Program-made: the position numbers and the translations under genes
In this document: in pieces, positions 39,928-48,298 of the stretch
Numbering within the stretch: the stretch's first letter is position 1
Layout: every line of letters begins with the position of its first letter
From: JACCTU01 sp963809175
Lineage (GTDB): Bacteria; Actinomycetota; Thermoleophilia; Gaiellales; Gaiellaceae
Length of the DNA stretch: 64,000 bases
Assembly (NCBI GenBank): GCA_963809175.1
Contig: CAWEIK010000001.1
Location: 1,178,001-1,242,000, forward strand
Direction of reading: 5' to 3'
The notes under the pieces: model-generated
The model's input: only the letters and a program-made list of their open reading frames with translations
What the model was told of the DNA's origin: nothing
Databases searched by the model: none

Positions 39928-41697
39928 GTGACCGAGCTCGCAACCAGGCTGGTCCCGAGGACCTGGCCGCGCGTCTCGACCGTCGTCGTCGCCGCGATCG
40001 TCGTGGTAGCCGTCACGCCGTACCTTCGCGCGGTGCCGCTGCGCGGCGAGGCGTTGCCGGGGACGAGCGTCGCCGGCGTCGACCTGGTCGGTCTCGGTCG
40101 CGCCGAGACGGTCTCCGCGGTCCAGGCCGCCGTGCTGCCGTCGCTCGACCGGGTGGTCGAGCTGCGCGCCGGAGGCGAGCGGCTCACGGTGCGCCCGTCC
40201 GAGCTCTATGCCCTCGACACCGTCGCGACCACGGACGCGGTCCTGGCCGCTTCGCGCCGCACCGAGCCGGAGCGGATCGCGGCGCTCGCCGGGCTGCGCG
40301 AGGTCGAGGTGGCGCCCGTCCTCGTCGAGCGCCCCAAGGCGATCGCTGCGCTTCTGGCGCGCGTCCGTGGCGCAGGCGGCGAGTCCGCAACGGCCGCGAC
40401 CGTCGTCATGGACGGCGTCGAGCCGGCCGTGACACCGAGCCGAGAGGGTCTCCGGCTGGACTCGGCGCGACTGCTCGCGGACGTCCGTCGCGCAGCGTTC
40501 GACGGCGGCACCGTGACCGCGCGCTTCGTCCCCGCGAAGGCGCGCTACTCGACCGCAGATGCGCAGCGTGCCGCGGAGCTCGCGCGCGACCTCGTCGGCA
40601 CGCCCGTCTACGTCTTCTTCGCAGGCCGCCCGCTTCGCACGCTCGCGACGCACGAGCTCGCCCGGCTCGTGGAGTTCCAGAAGCGCTCGGGCGACTTCCT
40701 CGTGGGCTTCCAGCAGGACCGGCTTGCGCGCGTGCTCGGCCCGGCGATCGGAGGACACGAGCAGCGCGCCGTCGACGCTCGGTTCGAGGTCGTCGGCGAC
40801 CGGGTTCGCGTCGTGGCCGACCGGCCGGGCATCGGGCTCGACGAGGAAGGCGCGATCGCTGCGGTGACCGCCGCTGCGTACTCGCCCGACCGCCGCATCG
40901 CCGAGGTGCGCGTGGGCGAGATTTCGGCGACGGTCACGGCGGACCAGCTGAACGCCCTCGGGATCACGCGCAAGATCTCGTCGTTCACGACCGACATGGG
41001 CGTCTCGTCGTCGAACCGGATCTGGAACGTGCAGCTGATGGCCGACTACATCGACGGGACGATCATCGAGCCCGGGAAGACGTTCTCGTTCAACGGCGTG
41101 GTCGGAGAGCGGACCTCGGAGCGCGGCTTCCGCGAGGGTCAGATGATCGTCGGCTCGCTCCTCCTGCCCTCGATCGGCGGCGGCGTCTGTCAAACCGCGA
41201 CGACGCTCTTCAACAACGCGTTCGAGCTCGGGCTGCCGATCGTGCGCCGGTACAACCACAGCTTCTACATCAGCCACTATCCGCTGGGTCGCGACGCGAC
41301 CGTTTCGTGGGGTGGGCCCGATCTCGTGTTCAAGAACGACCTCGGACACGCGCTCCTGATCAAGTCGTCGTACACGAACTCGACGCTCACCTTCACGTTC
41401 TTCGGCACGCCGACGGGTCGGCGCATCGTGTCGACGACCAGCCCGCAGACGAACTGGCGCCCGCCCGGGACGAGCTACGCGTACGACCCGTACGCGCCGC
41501 GCGGCTCGATTCGCACGTCGAGCGGCTCGAACCAGAGCGGGTTCGACGTCACCGTCAAGCGGACGGTCTTCCAGGACGGCAAGGTGCTCCGCAAGGACGC
41601 CTTCCCGAGCCGCTACATCCCGGTCGGCCCGACCGTCGTCTACGGCCCGGGCACGAACCCGCCCCGCATCGACTTCACGCTCCCGCCGCCGGAGTAG
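39928..41697 (+). CDS. VanW-family protein with peptidoglycan-binding-like domains
   Basis: 589 residues. One N-terminal membrane span (VSTVVVAAIVVVAVTPYL) is followed by two YoaR/PG-binding-4-like repeats (GTSVAGVDLVGLGRAETVSA; TPVYVFFAGRPLRTLATHEL). The VanW domain reads ISSFTTDMGVSSSNRIWNVQ, IEPGKTFSFNGVVGERTSER, SIGGGVCQTATTLFNNAFEL and HYPLGRDATVSWGGPDL. The tail is Ser/Pro-rich. It is a surface protein anchored in the membrane, expected to contact the wall; VanW has no settled biochemical role. It converges on the LOG gene with no gap. The frame is intact. Confidence 0.88.
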   Translation: MTELATRLVPRTWPRVSTVVVAAIVVVAVTPYLRAVPLRGEALPGTSVAGVDLVGLGRAETVSAVQAAVLPSLDRVVELRAGGERLTVRPSELYALDTVATTDAVLAASRRTEPERIAALAGLREVEVAPVLVERPKAIAALLARVRGAGGESATAATVVMDGVEPAVTPSREGLRLDSARLLADVRRAAFDGGTVTARFVPAKARYSTADAQRAAELARDLVGTPVYVFFAGRPLRTLATHELARLVEFQKRSGDFLVGFQQDRLARVLGPAIGGHEQRAVDARFEVVGDRVRVVADRPGIGLDEEGAIAAVTAAAYSPDRRIAEVRVGEISATVTADQLNALGITRKISSFTTDMGVSSSNRIWNVQLMADYIDGTIIEPGKTFSFNGVVGERTSERGFREGQMIVGSLLLPSIGGGVCQTATTLFNNAFELGLPIVRRYNHSFYISHYPLGRDATVSWGGPDLVFKNDLGHALLIKSSYTNSTLTFTFFGTPTGRRIVSTTSPQTNWRPPGTSYAYDPYAPRGSIRTSSGSNQSGFDVTVKRTVFQDGKVLRKDAFPSRYIPVGPTVVYGPGTNPPRIDFTLPPPE

Positions 41698-42400
41698 CTA
41701 CTCCGCGTCCGCCTTTTCCGGGGTCGAGGTGAGGTGGGCGGGGCCGCGTCTCTCGTAGCTGTCGTGCACGAGCTGCACCGCTTCCGCGGGGTCGTCCGTG
41801 ACATGCAGGAGCTCGACGTCCTCCGGGGAGACGAGCCCCTTCGCGAGCAGCTCGGCGCGCACGAAGTGCAGCAGCTCCTCCCAGTAGTCCGAGTCGAAGA
41901 GGACGACCGGGAAGTCGAGCACCTTGTCGGTCTGGATCAACGTGAGCGCCTCGAAGAGCTCGTCGAGCGTGCCGAACCCGCCGGGGAAGATGACGAAGCC
42001 CTGGGCGGGCTTCACGAAGCAGACCTTGCGCGCGTAGAAGTGGTCGAACGTGACATCGATGTCGAGGTAGGGGTTCGTGTGTTGCTCGTGTGGGAGGTCG
42101 ATGTTGAAGCCGACCGAGAAGCCGCCGCCTTCCTTCGCGCCCCGGTTCGCGGCTTCCATCACGCCCGGGCCGCCACCGGTGATCACCGACCAGCCGGTCT
42201 CGGCGAACAGTCGTCCGGTCTTGCGAGCGGCGACGTACGCCGGGTGATCGTCCGGCACACGAGCCGAGCCGAAGATCGTCACCGCCGGGAGTGGAATTCG
42301 CTGCGACCGCTTCGAAGCCGCGCTCGAACTCGCGCGCGATCGCGACGACGCTCTCGTGCAGGTCCCCGTCGGCGCTTTCGAGGAGGTGGCGGTCGTCCAC
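41698..42400 (-). CDS. LOG-family protein (one frame shift)
   Basis: About 233 residues. The Rossmann-like LOG/TIGR00730 fold hydrolyses nucleoside 5'-monophosphates such as cytokinin ribotides in characterised members; here the substrate is unproven. Motifs: VTIFGSARVPDDHPAY, SVITGGGPGVMEAANRGAKE, and GFVIFPGGFGTLDELFEALT carrying PGGxGTxxE. An N-terminal helix (LHESVVAIAREFERGFEAVA) sits in another frame, joined by a shift near 42300. The GTG start abuts the M50 stop, so the genes are co-transcribed. Confidence 0.88.
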
Positions 42401-43284
42401 TTAAAGGTCGCGCTCGATGTGCGTCGCGCCCATCGCGAGCACGAGGAACGCGGCGAGACCGAGATAGACGACCGCGACGGCGACGCGCTGCCCGCGCGAG
42501 ATCGGTAGTACGCCTGCGCCTCCGCGCTGCCGCGGTGGCGCCAGCGGCTCCAGAGCTCCATGCCGCCGATGATCAGGATCAGGATCAGGATCGGGTTCGG
42601 CGCGACGATCATCAGGACCACGAGGCCCGCGAGGCCGACGAGCCAGAACGCCGGGTGCAGCGCCGCGACCGCGCGGCCGCCGTCGAGCGGCACGATCGGC
42701 AGCAGGTTGAAGAGGTTGAGGAAGAACCCGACGTACGCCATCGCGGTGAAGAAGTCGCGGTCGGTCGCCGCGCCGATCGCCCAGAACGCGCAGGCACCGA
42801 GCGTGCCGACGATCGGTCCGGCGAGCGCGACGCGTGCCTCGCGCCAGACGTCGTCCGGGAGTTGCTTGAGCGTGATCAGCGCGCCGAGGAACGGGATGAA
42901 CATCGGCGCGCTCACCGGCAGGCCCTGTCGCTTCGCCTCGAGCACGTGGCCCATCTCGTGGATGAACAGCAGCACGACGAGCCCGACCGCGAACCACCAG
43001 CTCCACAGCAGGGCGTAGGCGGCGACCGAGACGAGCCCGGAGAGCGCCGTGCCGACGAACTTGAACTTGAAGACGACGAAGACGGCGGCCTTGAACTTCC
43101 AGAAGAGCGCGCCGAAGAACGCGATCGGTACCCACAGCTTGCGCGCGACCGAGCGCCAGGCGGGCTCCGGATGCACGGGCTCGTAGCCGCGGAGCTGCGA
43201 GAGGTTGTACTCCTCCTCGGCCGCGCGCGAGCGTGCCGCCCAGTCCACGGCGTCCTCGCGTTCCTCTTGACGGTAATCGCTCAC
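42401..43284 (-). CDS. M50-family site-2 protease-like membrane metalloprotease (one frame shift)
   Basis: About 294 residues with several spans. Zinc site HEMGH in VVLLFIHEMGHVLEAKRQGL, and a third ligand in LFNLLPIVPLDGGRAVAALH (the LDGG motif). Hydrophobic segments LWVPIAFFGALFWKF, LWSWWFAVGLVVLLF, AMAYVGFFLNLFNLL and PNPILILILIIGG follow. A base missing near 42505 shifts the last span, whose true end reads VAVAVVYLGLAAFLVLAMGA. Such proteases cut transmembrane regulators, but the target is unknown. A cytosolic N-terminal tail of about 60 residues is rich in Glu and Arg. Confidence 0.88.
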
Positions 43285-43308
43285 CGTCTCGTTGTAGCGG
43301 AAGAATCG

Positions 43309-43947
43309 TTACGAACCGCGCCCGATCCACTCCTCGCCGCCCTCGTACACCTCTTTCTTCCAGAGCGGCACCGTCTCCTTGAGCGCGTCGATCGCGTCCT
43401 TGCACGCGGCGAGCGCGTCTGCGCGATGCGGCGCGGAGACCGCGATCACGACGGACGCCTCGCCGATCTCGACGAGCCCGACCCGATGGTGGATCGCGAT
43501 CTCGTGCACGTCGTAGCGCGCCTTCAGCACGGTGGCCAGGCCGACCATCACCGTCTCGGCCATCTCCGCGTACGCCTCGTACTCGAGGTGGTGCACGGTC
43601 CTCCCGCGCGACTCGCGGCGCACCGTCCCCGTGAACGTCGCGACTGCGCCCGCGCTCTCGTCCTCGACCTCTGCGACGACTGCCTCGAGCGAGAGCGGCT
43701 CCTCCGTCACGACGAACGCCCCGCCCGAGACGGGCGGGATCAGCGCGACCTCGTCGCCGTCCGCGAGCGAGCGGTCTCGCTCGGCGTACTCGCGGTTGAC
43801 CGCGTAGAGGAGGCCGGCCGGTTCCTCGCCGAGCCCGAGGGCGGCCCAGACGTCGGAGGCACGCGCCCCGTCGGCGAGCTCGAGCCGGCGCTCGCCGCTC
43901 CCGGCCCGCTCCCGGAGCGCCGCGAAGAGCTTCACGACCACGCGCAT
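43309..43947 (-). CDS. moaDE: MoaD-MoaE fusion: molybdopterin synthase in one chain
   Basis: 212 residues. Residues 1-76 are MoaD-like (VVVKLFAALRERAGSGERRL to VALIPPVSGG), ending in the Gly-Gly that is thiocarboxylated in free MoaD. Residues 77-212 are MoaE (FVVTEEPLSLEAVVAEVEDE, GAVATFTGTVRRESRGRTVH, LEYEAYAEMAETVM, IAIHHRVGLVEIGEASVVIA, PLWKKEVYEGGEEWIG). The pair adds two sulfurs to cyclic pyranopterin. The Gly-Gly is internal, so cleavage at residue 76 would be needed for normal chemistry. TACGCT is 6 bases before the ATG. The frame is intact. Confidence 0.92.
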   Translation of the reverse strand: MRVVVKLFAALRERAGSGERRLELADGARASDVWAALGLGEEPAGLLYAVNREYAERDRSLADGDEVALIPPVSGGAFVVTEEPLSLEAVVAEVEDESAGAVATFTGTVRRESRGRTVHHLEYEAYAEMAETVMVGLATVLKARYDVHEIAIHHRVGLVEIGEASVVIAVSAPHRADALAACKDAIDALKETVPLWKKEVYEGGEEWIGRGS

Positions 43948-43975
43948 CGGCCAAGCGTACTGACGGGCGAATTGT

Positions 43976-44098
43976 GTGTTTGAACGCGGAAAACACGGGT
44001 ACCAGCCACACGGAGAGGCGCCGGCTCTCGCTCAGGGGCTTGCCGGCACAGCCGGTATCAGGGGGTTGCGAGGAATCGGGGTCCCGGCGCCTCTCCGT
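43976..44098 (+). promoter_or_regulatory. Strongly folded leader before the mutase gene
   Basis: A 6-bp hairpin (GTGTTT 43976-43981 with AAACAC 43991-43996) is followed by a perfect 15-bp inverted repeat (ACGGAGAGGCGCCGG 44010-44024 with CCGGCGCCTCTCCGT 44084-44098). The latter encloses an inner hairpin CCGGC-ACA-GCCGG (44043-44055). The outer helix ends 7 bases before the ATG, so it could mask translation. I see no match to cobalamin, c-di-GMP or ydaO riboswitch cores. It is a candidate cis-acting RNA of unknown class. Confidence 0.45.
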
Positions 44099-44105
44099 CT
44101 CTACG

Positions 44106-45689
44106 ATGGGCGGCGTGGCGGCGACCGACTCGCGCGAGACCGACTCTGGCATCGAGGTCAAGCCGGTCTACACCGCCGACGACGTCGAGGGTGAGCTCGA
44201 GCTCCCCGGCGAGTTCCCGTTCACGCGCGGCCCCTACCCGGACATGTACCGCGGCCGCCCCTGGACGATCCGGCAGTACGCCGGGTTCGGGTCGGCGGAG
44301 GAGACGAACGAGCGCTTCCGCTACCTGCTCGAGCGCGGCCAGACCGGCCTGAGCGTCGCCTTCGACCTCCCGACCCAGCTCGGCTACGACTCCGACGACC
44401 CACGGGCGGAGGGCGAGGTCGGGCGCACCGGCGTCGCGATCGACTCGATCGCGGACCTGGAGCTGCTCTTCGAAGGCATCCCGCTGGCCGACGTCTCGAC
44501 CTCGATGACGATCAACGCACCGGCGGCACTCCTGCTCCTGCTCTACGAACTGGTCGCCGAAGGGCAGGGCGTCGACCCGACGCAGCTGCGCGGCACGGTG
44601 CAGAACGACATCCTCAAGGAGTACTGCGCGCGCGGGAACTACATCTACCCGCCGCGGCCGTCGATGCGGATCACCACCGATCTCTTCGCGTACTGCGCGG
44701 AGAAGCTGCCGCGCTGGAACACGATCTCCATCTCCGGGTACCACATCCGCGAGGCCGGCTCCACGGCGGCGCAGGAGCTGGCGTTCACGCTCGCAAACGG
44801 GATCGCGTACTGCCAGGCCGCCGTCGACGCGGGGCTCTCGCCCGACGACTTCGGCGAGCGGCTCTCCTTCTTCTTCAACGCGCACAACCACTTCTTCCAG
44901 GAGGTCGCGAAGTTCCGCGCCGCGCGGCGACTGTGGGCGGAGATCATGCGCGACCGGTTCGGCGCGACGAACCCGCGCGCACTCGCGCTCCGCTTCCACG
45001 CGCAGACCGGCGGCTCGTCCCTGACCGCGCAGCAGCCCGAGAACAACATCGTGCGCGTGGCGATCCAGGCACTCTCGGCGGTCGCGGGCGGGGCGCAGTC
45101 GATTCACACCAACGGCTACGACGAGGCGCTCGCGCTGCCGTCGGAGCGCTCGGCGAAGATCGCGCTGCGCACCCAGCAGCTCCTCGCGCACGAGGCCGGC
45201 GGCACCGACACCGCCGACCCGCTCGGCGGCGCGTACTTCATCGAGGCGCTCACCGACGAGCTCGAGGCCCGCGCGCGCGAGCTGATCGCGCGCGTCGACG
45301 AGTTGGGCGGCGCCGTCGCGGCGGTCGAGCAGGGCTTCATCCAGGGCGAGATCGAGCAGTCGGCGTTTCGCTACCAGCAGGAGATCGAGAGCGGCGAGCG
45401 CGTCCTCGTCGGCGTCAACCGCTACCTCGAGGAGGAGTCGGAGCCGATCGAGCTGTACCGACTCGACCCCGCCGCAGAGAAGCGACAGCTCGAGCGCACC
45501 GCGCGCGTGCGCGCCGAGCGCAGCGCCGAGGACGTCGAGCGCACCCTCGCCGAGGTGCGGCGAGTCGCCAAGGGGACCGACAACCTCCTGCCGCCGATGC
45601 GCGAGGCCCTGCGCGCGCGCGCGACGATCGGCGAGATCAGCGGCGTCCTCCGCGAGGAGTTCGGCACGTACGACGCGCAGCGCGCCTGA
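44106..45689 (+). CDS. Methylmalonyl-CoA mutase-type catalytic subunit
   Basis: 527 residues, the barrel half of a B12-dependent acyl-CoA mutase. Motifs: RGPYPDMYRGRPWTIRQYAG, GLSVAFDLPTQLGYDSDDP, STSMTINAPAALLLLLYELV, RGTVQNDILKEYCARGNYIY, RPSMRITTDLFAYCAE, ISISGYHIREAGSTAAQELA, and IHTNGYDEALALPSERSAKI. There is no C-terminal cobalamin-binding DxHxxG domain, so it needs a separate small subunit that is not in the window. Methylmalonyl-CoA is most likely; isobutyryl- or other acyl-CoA is possible. The start may be ATG 44106 or GTG 44115. A folded leader precedes it. Confidence 0.88.
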   Translation: MGGVAATDSRETDSGIEVKPVYTADDVEGELELPGEFPFTRGPYPDMYRGRPWTIRQYAGFGSAEETNERFRYLLERGQTGLSVAFDLPTQLGYDSDDPRAEGEVGRTGVAIDSIADLELLFEGIPLADVSTSMTINAPAALLLLLYELVAEGQGVDPTQLRGTVQNDILKEYCARGNYIYPPRPSMRITTDLFAYCAEKLPRWNTISISGYHIREAGSTAAQELAFTLANGIAYCQAAVDAGLSPDDFGERLSFFFNAHNHFFQEVAKFRAARRLWAEIMRDRFGATNPRALALRFHAQTGGSSLTAQQPENNIVRVAIQALSAVAGGAQSIHTNGYDEALALPSERSAKIALRTQQLLAHEAGGTDTADPLGGAYFIEALTDELEARARELIARVDELGGAVAAVEQGFIQGEIEQSAFRYQQEIESGERVLVGVNRYLEEESEPIELYRLDPAAEKRQLERTARVRAERSAEDVERTLAEVRRVAKGTDNLLPPMREALRARATIGEISGVLREEFGTYDAQRA

Positions 45690-45690
45690 G

Positions 45691-46476
45691 TCAGGCTGAC
45701 GCGCCCGTGTAGTGGCGCAGCCCGAAGCGCCACCACCAGCGCGTGAACGCGAACAGCGCCGCCGCGAAGCCCAGGGCGAGCGCGACGGTCGACCAGTCGA
45801 GACGCGACGTCACGGCCTCGGCAGGGACGGTGATCGCGAAGGCGATCGGCACGAGGAACGTGACGCCGATGCGCAGCCAGCCCGGGTAGATCGAGGTCGG
45901 GAAGCGACCCGTCTGGTAGACGCCGTCGAAGAGCTCGATGATGCTCCAGGTGTTCACGATCCAGAACGCGCCGGTCGTGATGCAGAGCCAGAAGCAGTAG
46001 ATCGTGAGCGCGCCGACCAGCAGCATCGCGGCGAACAGCGCCGCGTCGCCGACGTCGACGCTCGCTTCGAGCCCGTTGACGCCGTACGCGAGCACGATCG
46101 CACCCGAGAGGACGTCGACCGCCCGCCAGATGCGCACCTCGCGGACGCTGACGAGGACCTGCGAGTCCTCGGGCTTCGTCAGCGCGAAGTCGAGCTTCCC
46201 CTCGCGCACCTCTTCCATCACACGCTCCATGTTCGGCTGGATGCTCATCTTGATCACGCCGCCGAGCAGGATCTGGATGCCCATCACGACGAGGAGCTCG
46301 GCCTCGCTCCAGCCGTTCAGCTCGGTCGTGTGCGAGTAGACGAGCTTCAGCACGACGATCGCCGTCCCCGCCGCGACCGCCGACTGAAGGAGCTGGATGA
46401 AGAAGTTCGCGCGGTACTGCAGCTCGGTCAGCGACCCGAGCTTGAAGAACAGCCAGCCGAGCCGGAACGCGCGCAT
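45691..46476 (-). CDS. ABC-2 type exporter permease (second subunit)
   Basis: 261 residues with six hydrophobic segments, for example LLQSAVAAGTAIVVLKLVY, LLVVMGIQILLGGVIKM, ALFAAMLLVGALTIYCFWL and RIGVTFLVPIAFAITVPAEA. YQTGRFPTSIYPGWLRI and FWIVNTWSIIELFDGVY resemble the DUF990-type permeases that pair with a similar partner. The ATG overlaps the upstream permease stop (TGATG). With the ATPase and the first permease it forms a complete ABC transporter. The cargo is unknown. Confidence 0.87.
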   Translation of the reverse strand: MRAFRLGWLFFKLGSLTELQYRANFFIQLLQSAVAAGTAIVVLKLVYSHTTELNGWSEAELLVVMGIQILLGGVIKMSIQPNMERVMEEVREGKLDFALTKPEDSQVLVSVREVRIWRAVDVLSGAIVLAYGVNGLEASVDVGDAALFAAMLLVGALTIYCFWLCITTGAFWIVNTWSIIELFDGVYQTGRFPTSIYPGWLRIGVTFLVPIAFAITVPAEAVTSRLDWSTVALALGFAAALFAFTRWWWRFGLRHYTGASA

Positions 46477-47301
46477 CAGTTGCCCACCGCCGAATAGCGC
46501 CGGACCGCGAAGCGCCAGACGAAGAGCGTCAGACCTGTGAGCGCGACGATCCAGAAGACCTGCATCCCGAGCCCGCGCGAGCAGCTCACCCGTGGAGAGA
46601 TCGCCGACGAGCGACTCGATCGGGAAGTAGAACGACCACTGAAACGGCAGGAAGGCCGCGATGTCCTGCGCCCAGTCCGGCATCAGCGGCATCGGCACGA
46701 GCCGCCCGGAGAGCAGCAGCTCCGCAGCGATGAACAGCTCGAAGATCGCGCTGACGCGCGTCGTCCAGAAGGTGATCATCCCGAGGATCGACATGAACAT
46801 CGTGCGGATGAGGTACGCGCCCCAGATCGCGAAGAAGAAGACGACGCACTCGAGCGGCGTGGGAGCGAGCACGGGATCGAACGCGATCCAGAGCACCGCT
46901 GCGACGGGCAGCCAGAGCAGGATCACGACCGGCTTCCAGCCGGCGAACCCTGCGAGGTCGTCGTGGAGCGGGTGGATCGGACGCAGCAGCGCGGCGGAGA
47001 ACTCGCCCTGGCGGATCCGCCACTCCCAGCCGTACGGGGTGAAGACGATGTTCATGTTCCGGACGAGCGTCCAGACGATGTAGTAGGCCGCGAACTCGCC
47101 CGTCGTGATCCCCTGGACCGAGCCCCCTTGCTGTTCGGCGATCGTCGTCCAGACGACGAGGTAGACGATCGGCTCGGCGAGCATCCCGATCATCCAGAAG
47201 TACGTCGCCGCGCGGTACTGGAACTCGCTCTGGATCTGCGTCCGGCCGCGCGTGACGTAGAAGTCGAACAACGAGCGTACGGCGCCCGCCTTGCCGTTCA
47301 C
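46476..47301 (-). CDS. ABC-2 type exporter permease (first subunit, one frame shift)
   Basis: About 274 residues, paralogous in style to the following permease. It reads SLFDFYVTRGRTQIQSEFQY, RAATYFWMIGMLAEPIVYLV, VFTPYGWEWRIRQGEFSAAL, a membrane bundle, and FLPFQWSFYFPIESLVGDLS. An extra base near 46573 shifts the end; corrected, it reads LGMQVFWIVALTGLTLFVWR and ends FAVRRYSAVGN. The GTG start overlaps the ATPase stop (GTGA). Two unequal permeases plus one ATPase is the usual layout for this family. Confidence 0.87.
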
Positions 47302-48272
47302 GGGCGCTCCTGCGCGAAGACGAGCTCGATCACGTCCTCGATCGGCGGATCCTCGACGGTGAGGTCGGCGACGTCCTGCTCGGCGAGCAGTCGTGCCGTC
47401 ACGCGGGCCGTCTCGGCGCGCGGCACGCGGAGCTTCACGCGGCCTTCGTCGCTCTCGAGGACGTCGCCGTAGGCCGAGAGGTCTGCTTCGCCGTTCTCGA
47501 GCTCGACGTCGATCGTCTTCCACGCGGCGAGGTCGTCGCCAAGCCTCGCCAGCTCGCCGTCGAAGAGGATCTGCCCGTGGTGGATGACGATCACGCGCTT
47601 GCACAGCGCCTCGACGTCGGCCATGTAGTGGCTCGTCAGGAGCACGGTCGCGTCGTAGCGGCGGTTGTACTCCGCGATGAACGAGCGGATGCGCTTCTGC
47701 ATCGTCACGTCGAGCCCGATCGTCGGCTCGTCGAGGAACAACACCTGCGGCCGGTGCAGCAGCGAGCCGACGACCTCGACCTTCATCCGCTCGCCGAGCG
47801 AGAGGTTCCGCACGGGCTTGCGCACGAGCTCGCCGACGTCGAGCAGCTCGATCAGCTCGTCGCGTAGCGGCGTGAAGTCGCTGCGCGGGATCCGGTAGAT
47901 CGCGCGGTTCAGCTCGAACGAGTCGAGCGCAGGCAAGTCCCACTGCAGCTGGTTGCGATTCCCCATCACGAGCGTGATCCGGCTCAGGAACTCGCGCTCG
48001 CGCTTCGACGGGATGTGGCCGAGCACCCTTGCCTCGCCGGAGGTGGGGTAGAGCAGCCCGGAGAGCATCTTCAGTGTCGTCGTCTTGCCGGCGCCGTTCG
48101 GGCCGAGGAAGCCGACGACCTCGCCCGGGCCGATCTCGAACGAGATCGCCTCGACCGCGTGCACGTCCCGGTGGCGTCGCTTGACGAGCGCCTTGACGGA
48201 CGCGCGCAGCCCGGCCTCCCGCTCGGGGACGACGTAGGTCTTGGTCAGCGACTCGACGTGGACGACCGACAC
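47298..48272 (-). CDS. ABC transporter ATP-binding protein
   Basis: 324 residues. Walker A VGFLGPNGAGKTTTLKMLSG, Q-loop region ITLVMGNRNQLQWDLP, signature NLSLGERMKVEVVGSLLHRP, Walker B QVLFLDEPTIGLDVTMQKRI, and H-loop LLTSHYMADVEALC. The signature is LSLGERMK rather than LSGGQ, as usual for this exporter group. A C-terminal extension (YGDVLESDEGRVKLRVPRAE) is typical of ABC-2 ATPases. It leads a three-gene operon. TAGCGT lies 8 bases before the GTG inside a palindrome shared with the divergent glycosyltransferase gene. Confidence 0.93.
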   Translation of the reverse strand: MSVVHVESLTKTYVVPEREAGLRASVKALVKRRHRDVHAVEAISFEIGPGEVVGFLGPNGAGKTTTLKMLSGLLYPTSGEARVLGHIPSKREREFLSRITLVMGNRNQLQWDLPALDSFELNRAIYRIPRSDFTPLRDELIELLDVGELVRKPVRNLSLGERMKVEVVGSLLHRPQVLFLDEPTIGLDVTMQKRIRSFIAEYNRRYDATVLLTSHYMADVEALCKRVIVIHHGQILFDGELARLGDDLAAWKTIDVELENGEADLSAYGDVLESDEGRVKLRVPRAETARVTARLLAEQDVADLTVEDPPIEDVIELVFAQERP

Positions 48273-48280
48273 GACCGGGG

Positions 48281-48290
48281 ACGCTAGCGT
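48281..48290. promoter_or_regulatory. Palindromic divergent promoter core
   Basis: ACGCTAGCGT gives TAGCGT on both strands, overlapping at the central TA. Each hexamer is exactly 8 bases from its GTG start (48272 minus, 48299 plus). The whole gap is 26 bases, so both genes appear to share one symmetric, leaderless promoter. Confidence 0.55.
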
Positions 48291-48298
48291 CTCGCCCG

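Noticed and set aside
43976..44105. Cobalamin, c-di-GMP or ydaO riboswitch
   Set aside because: The conserved cores of these classes are not present. Only strong inverted repeats are seen, so it is reported as unclassified.
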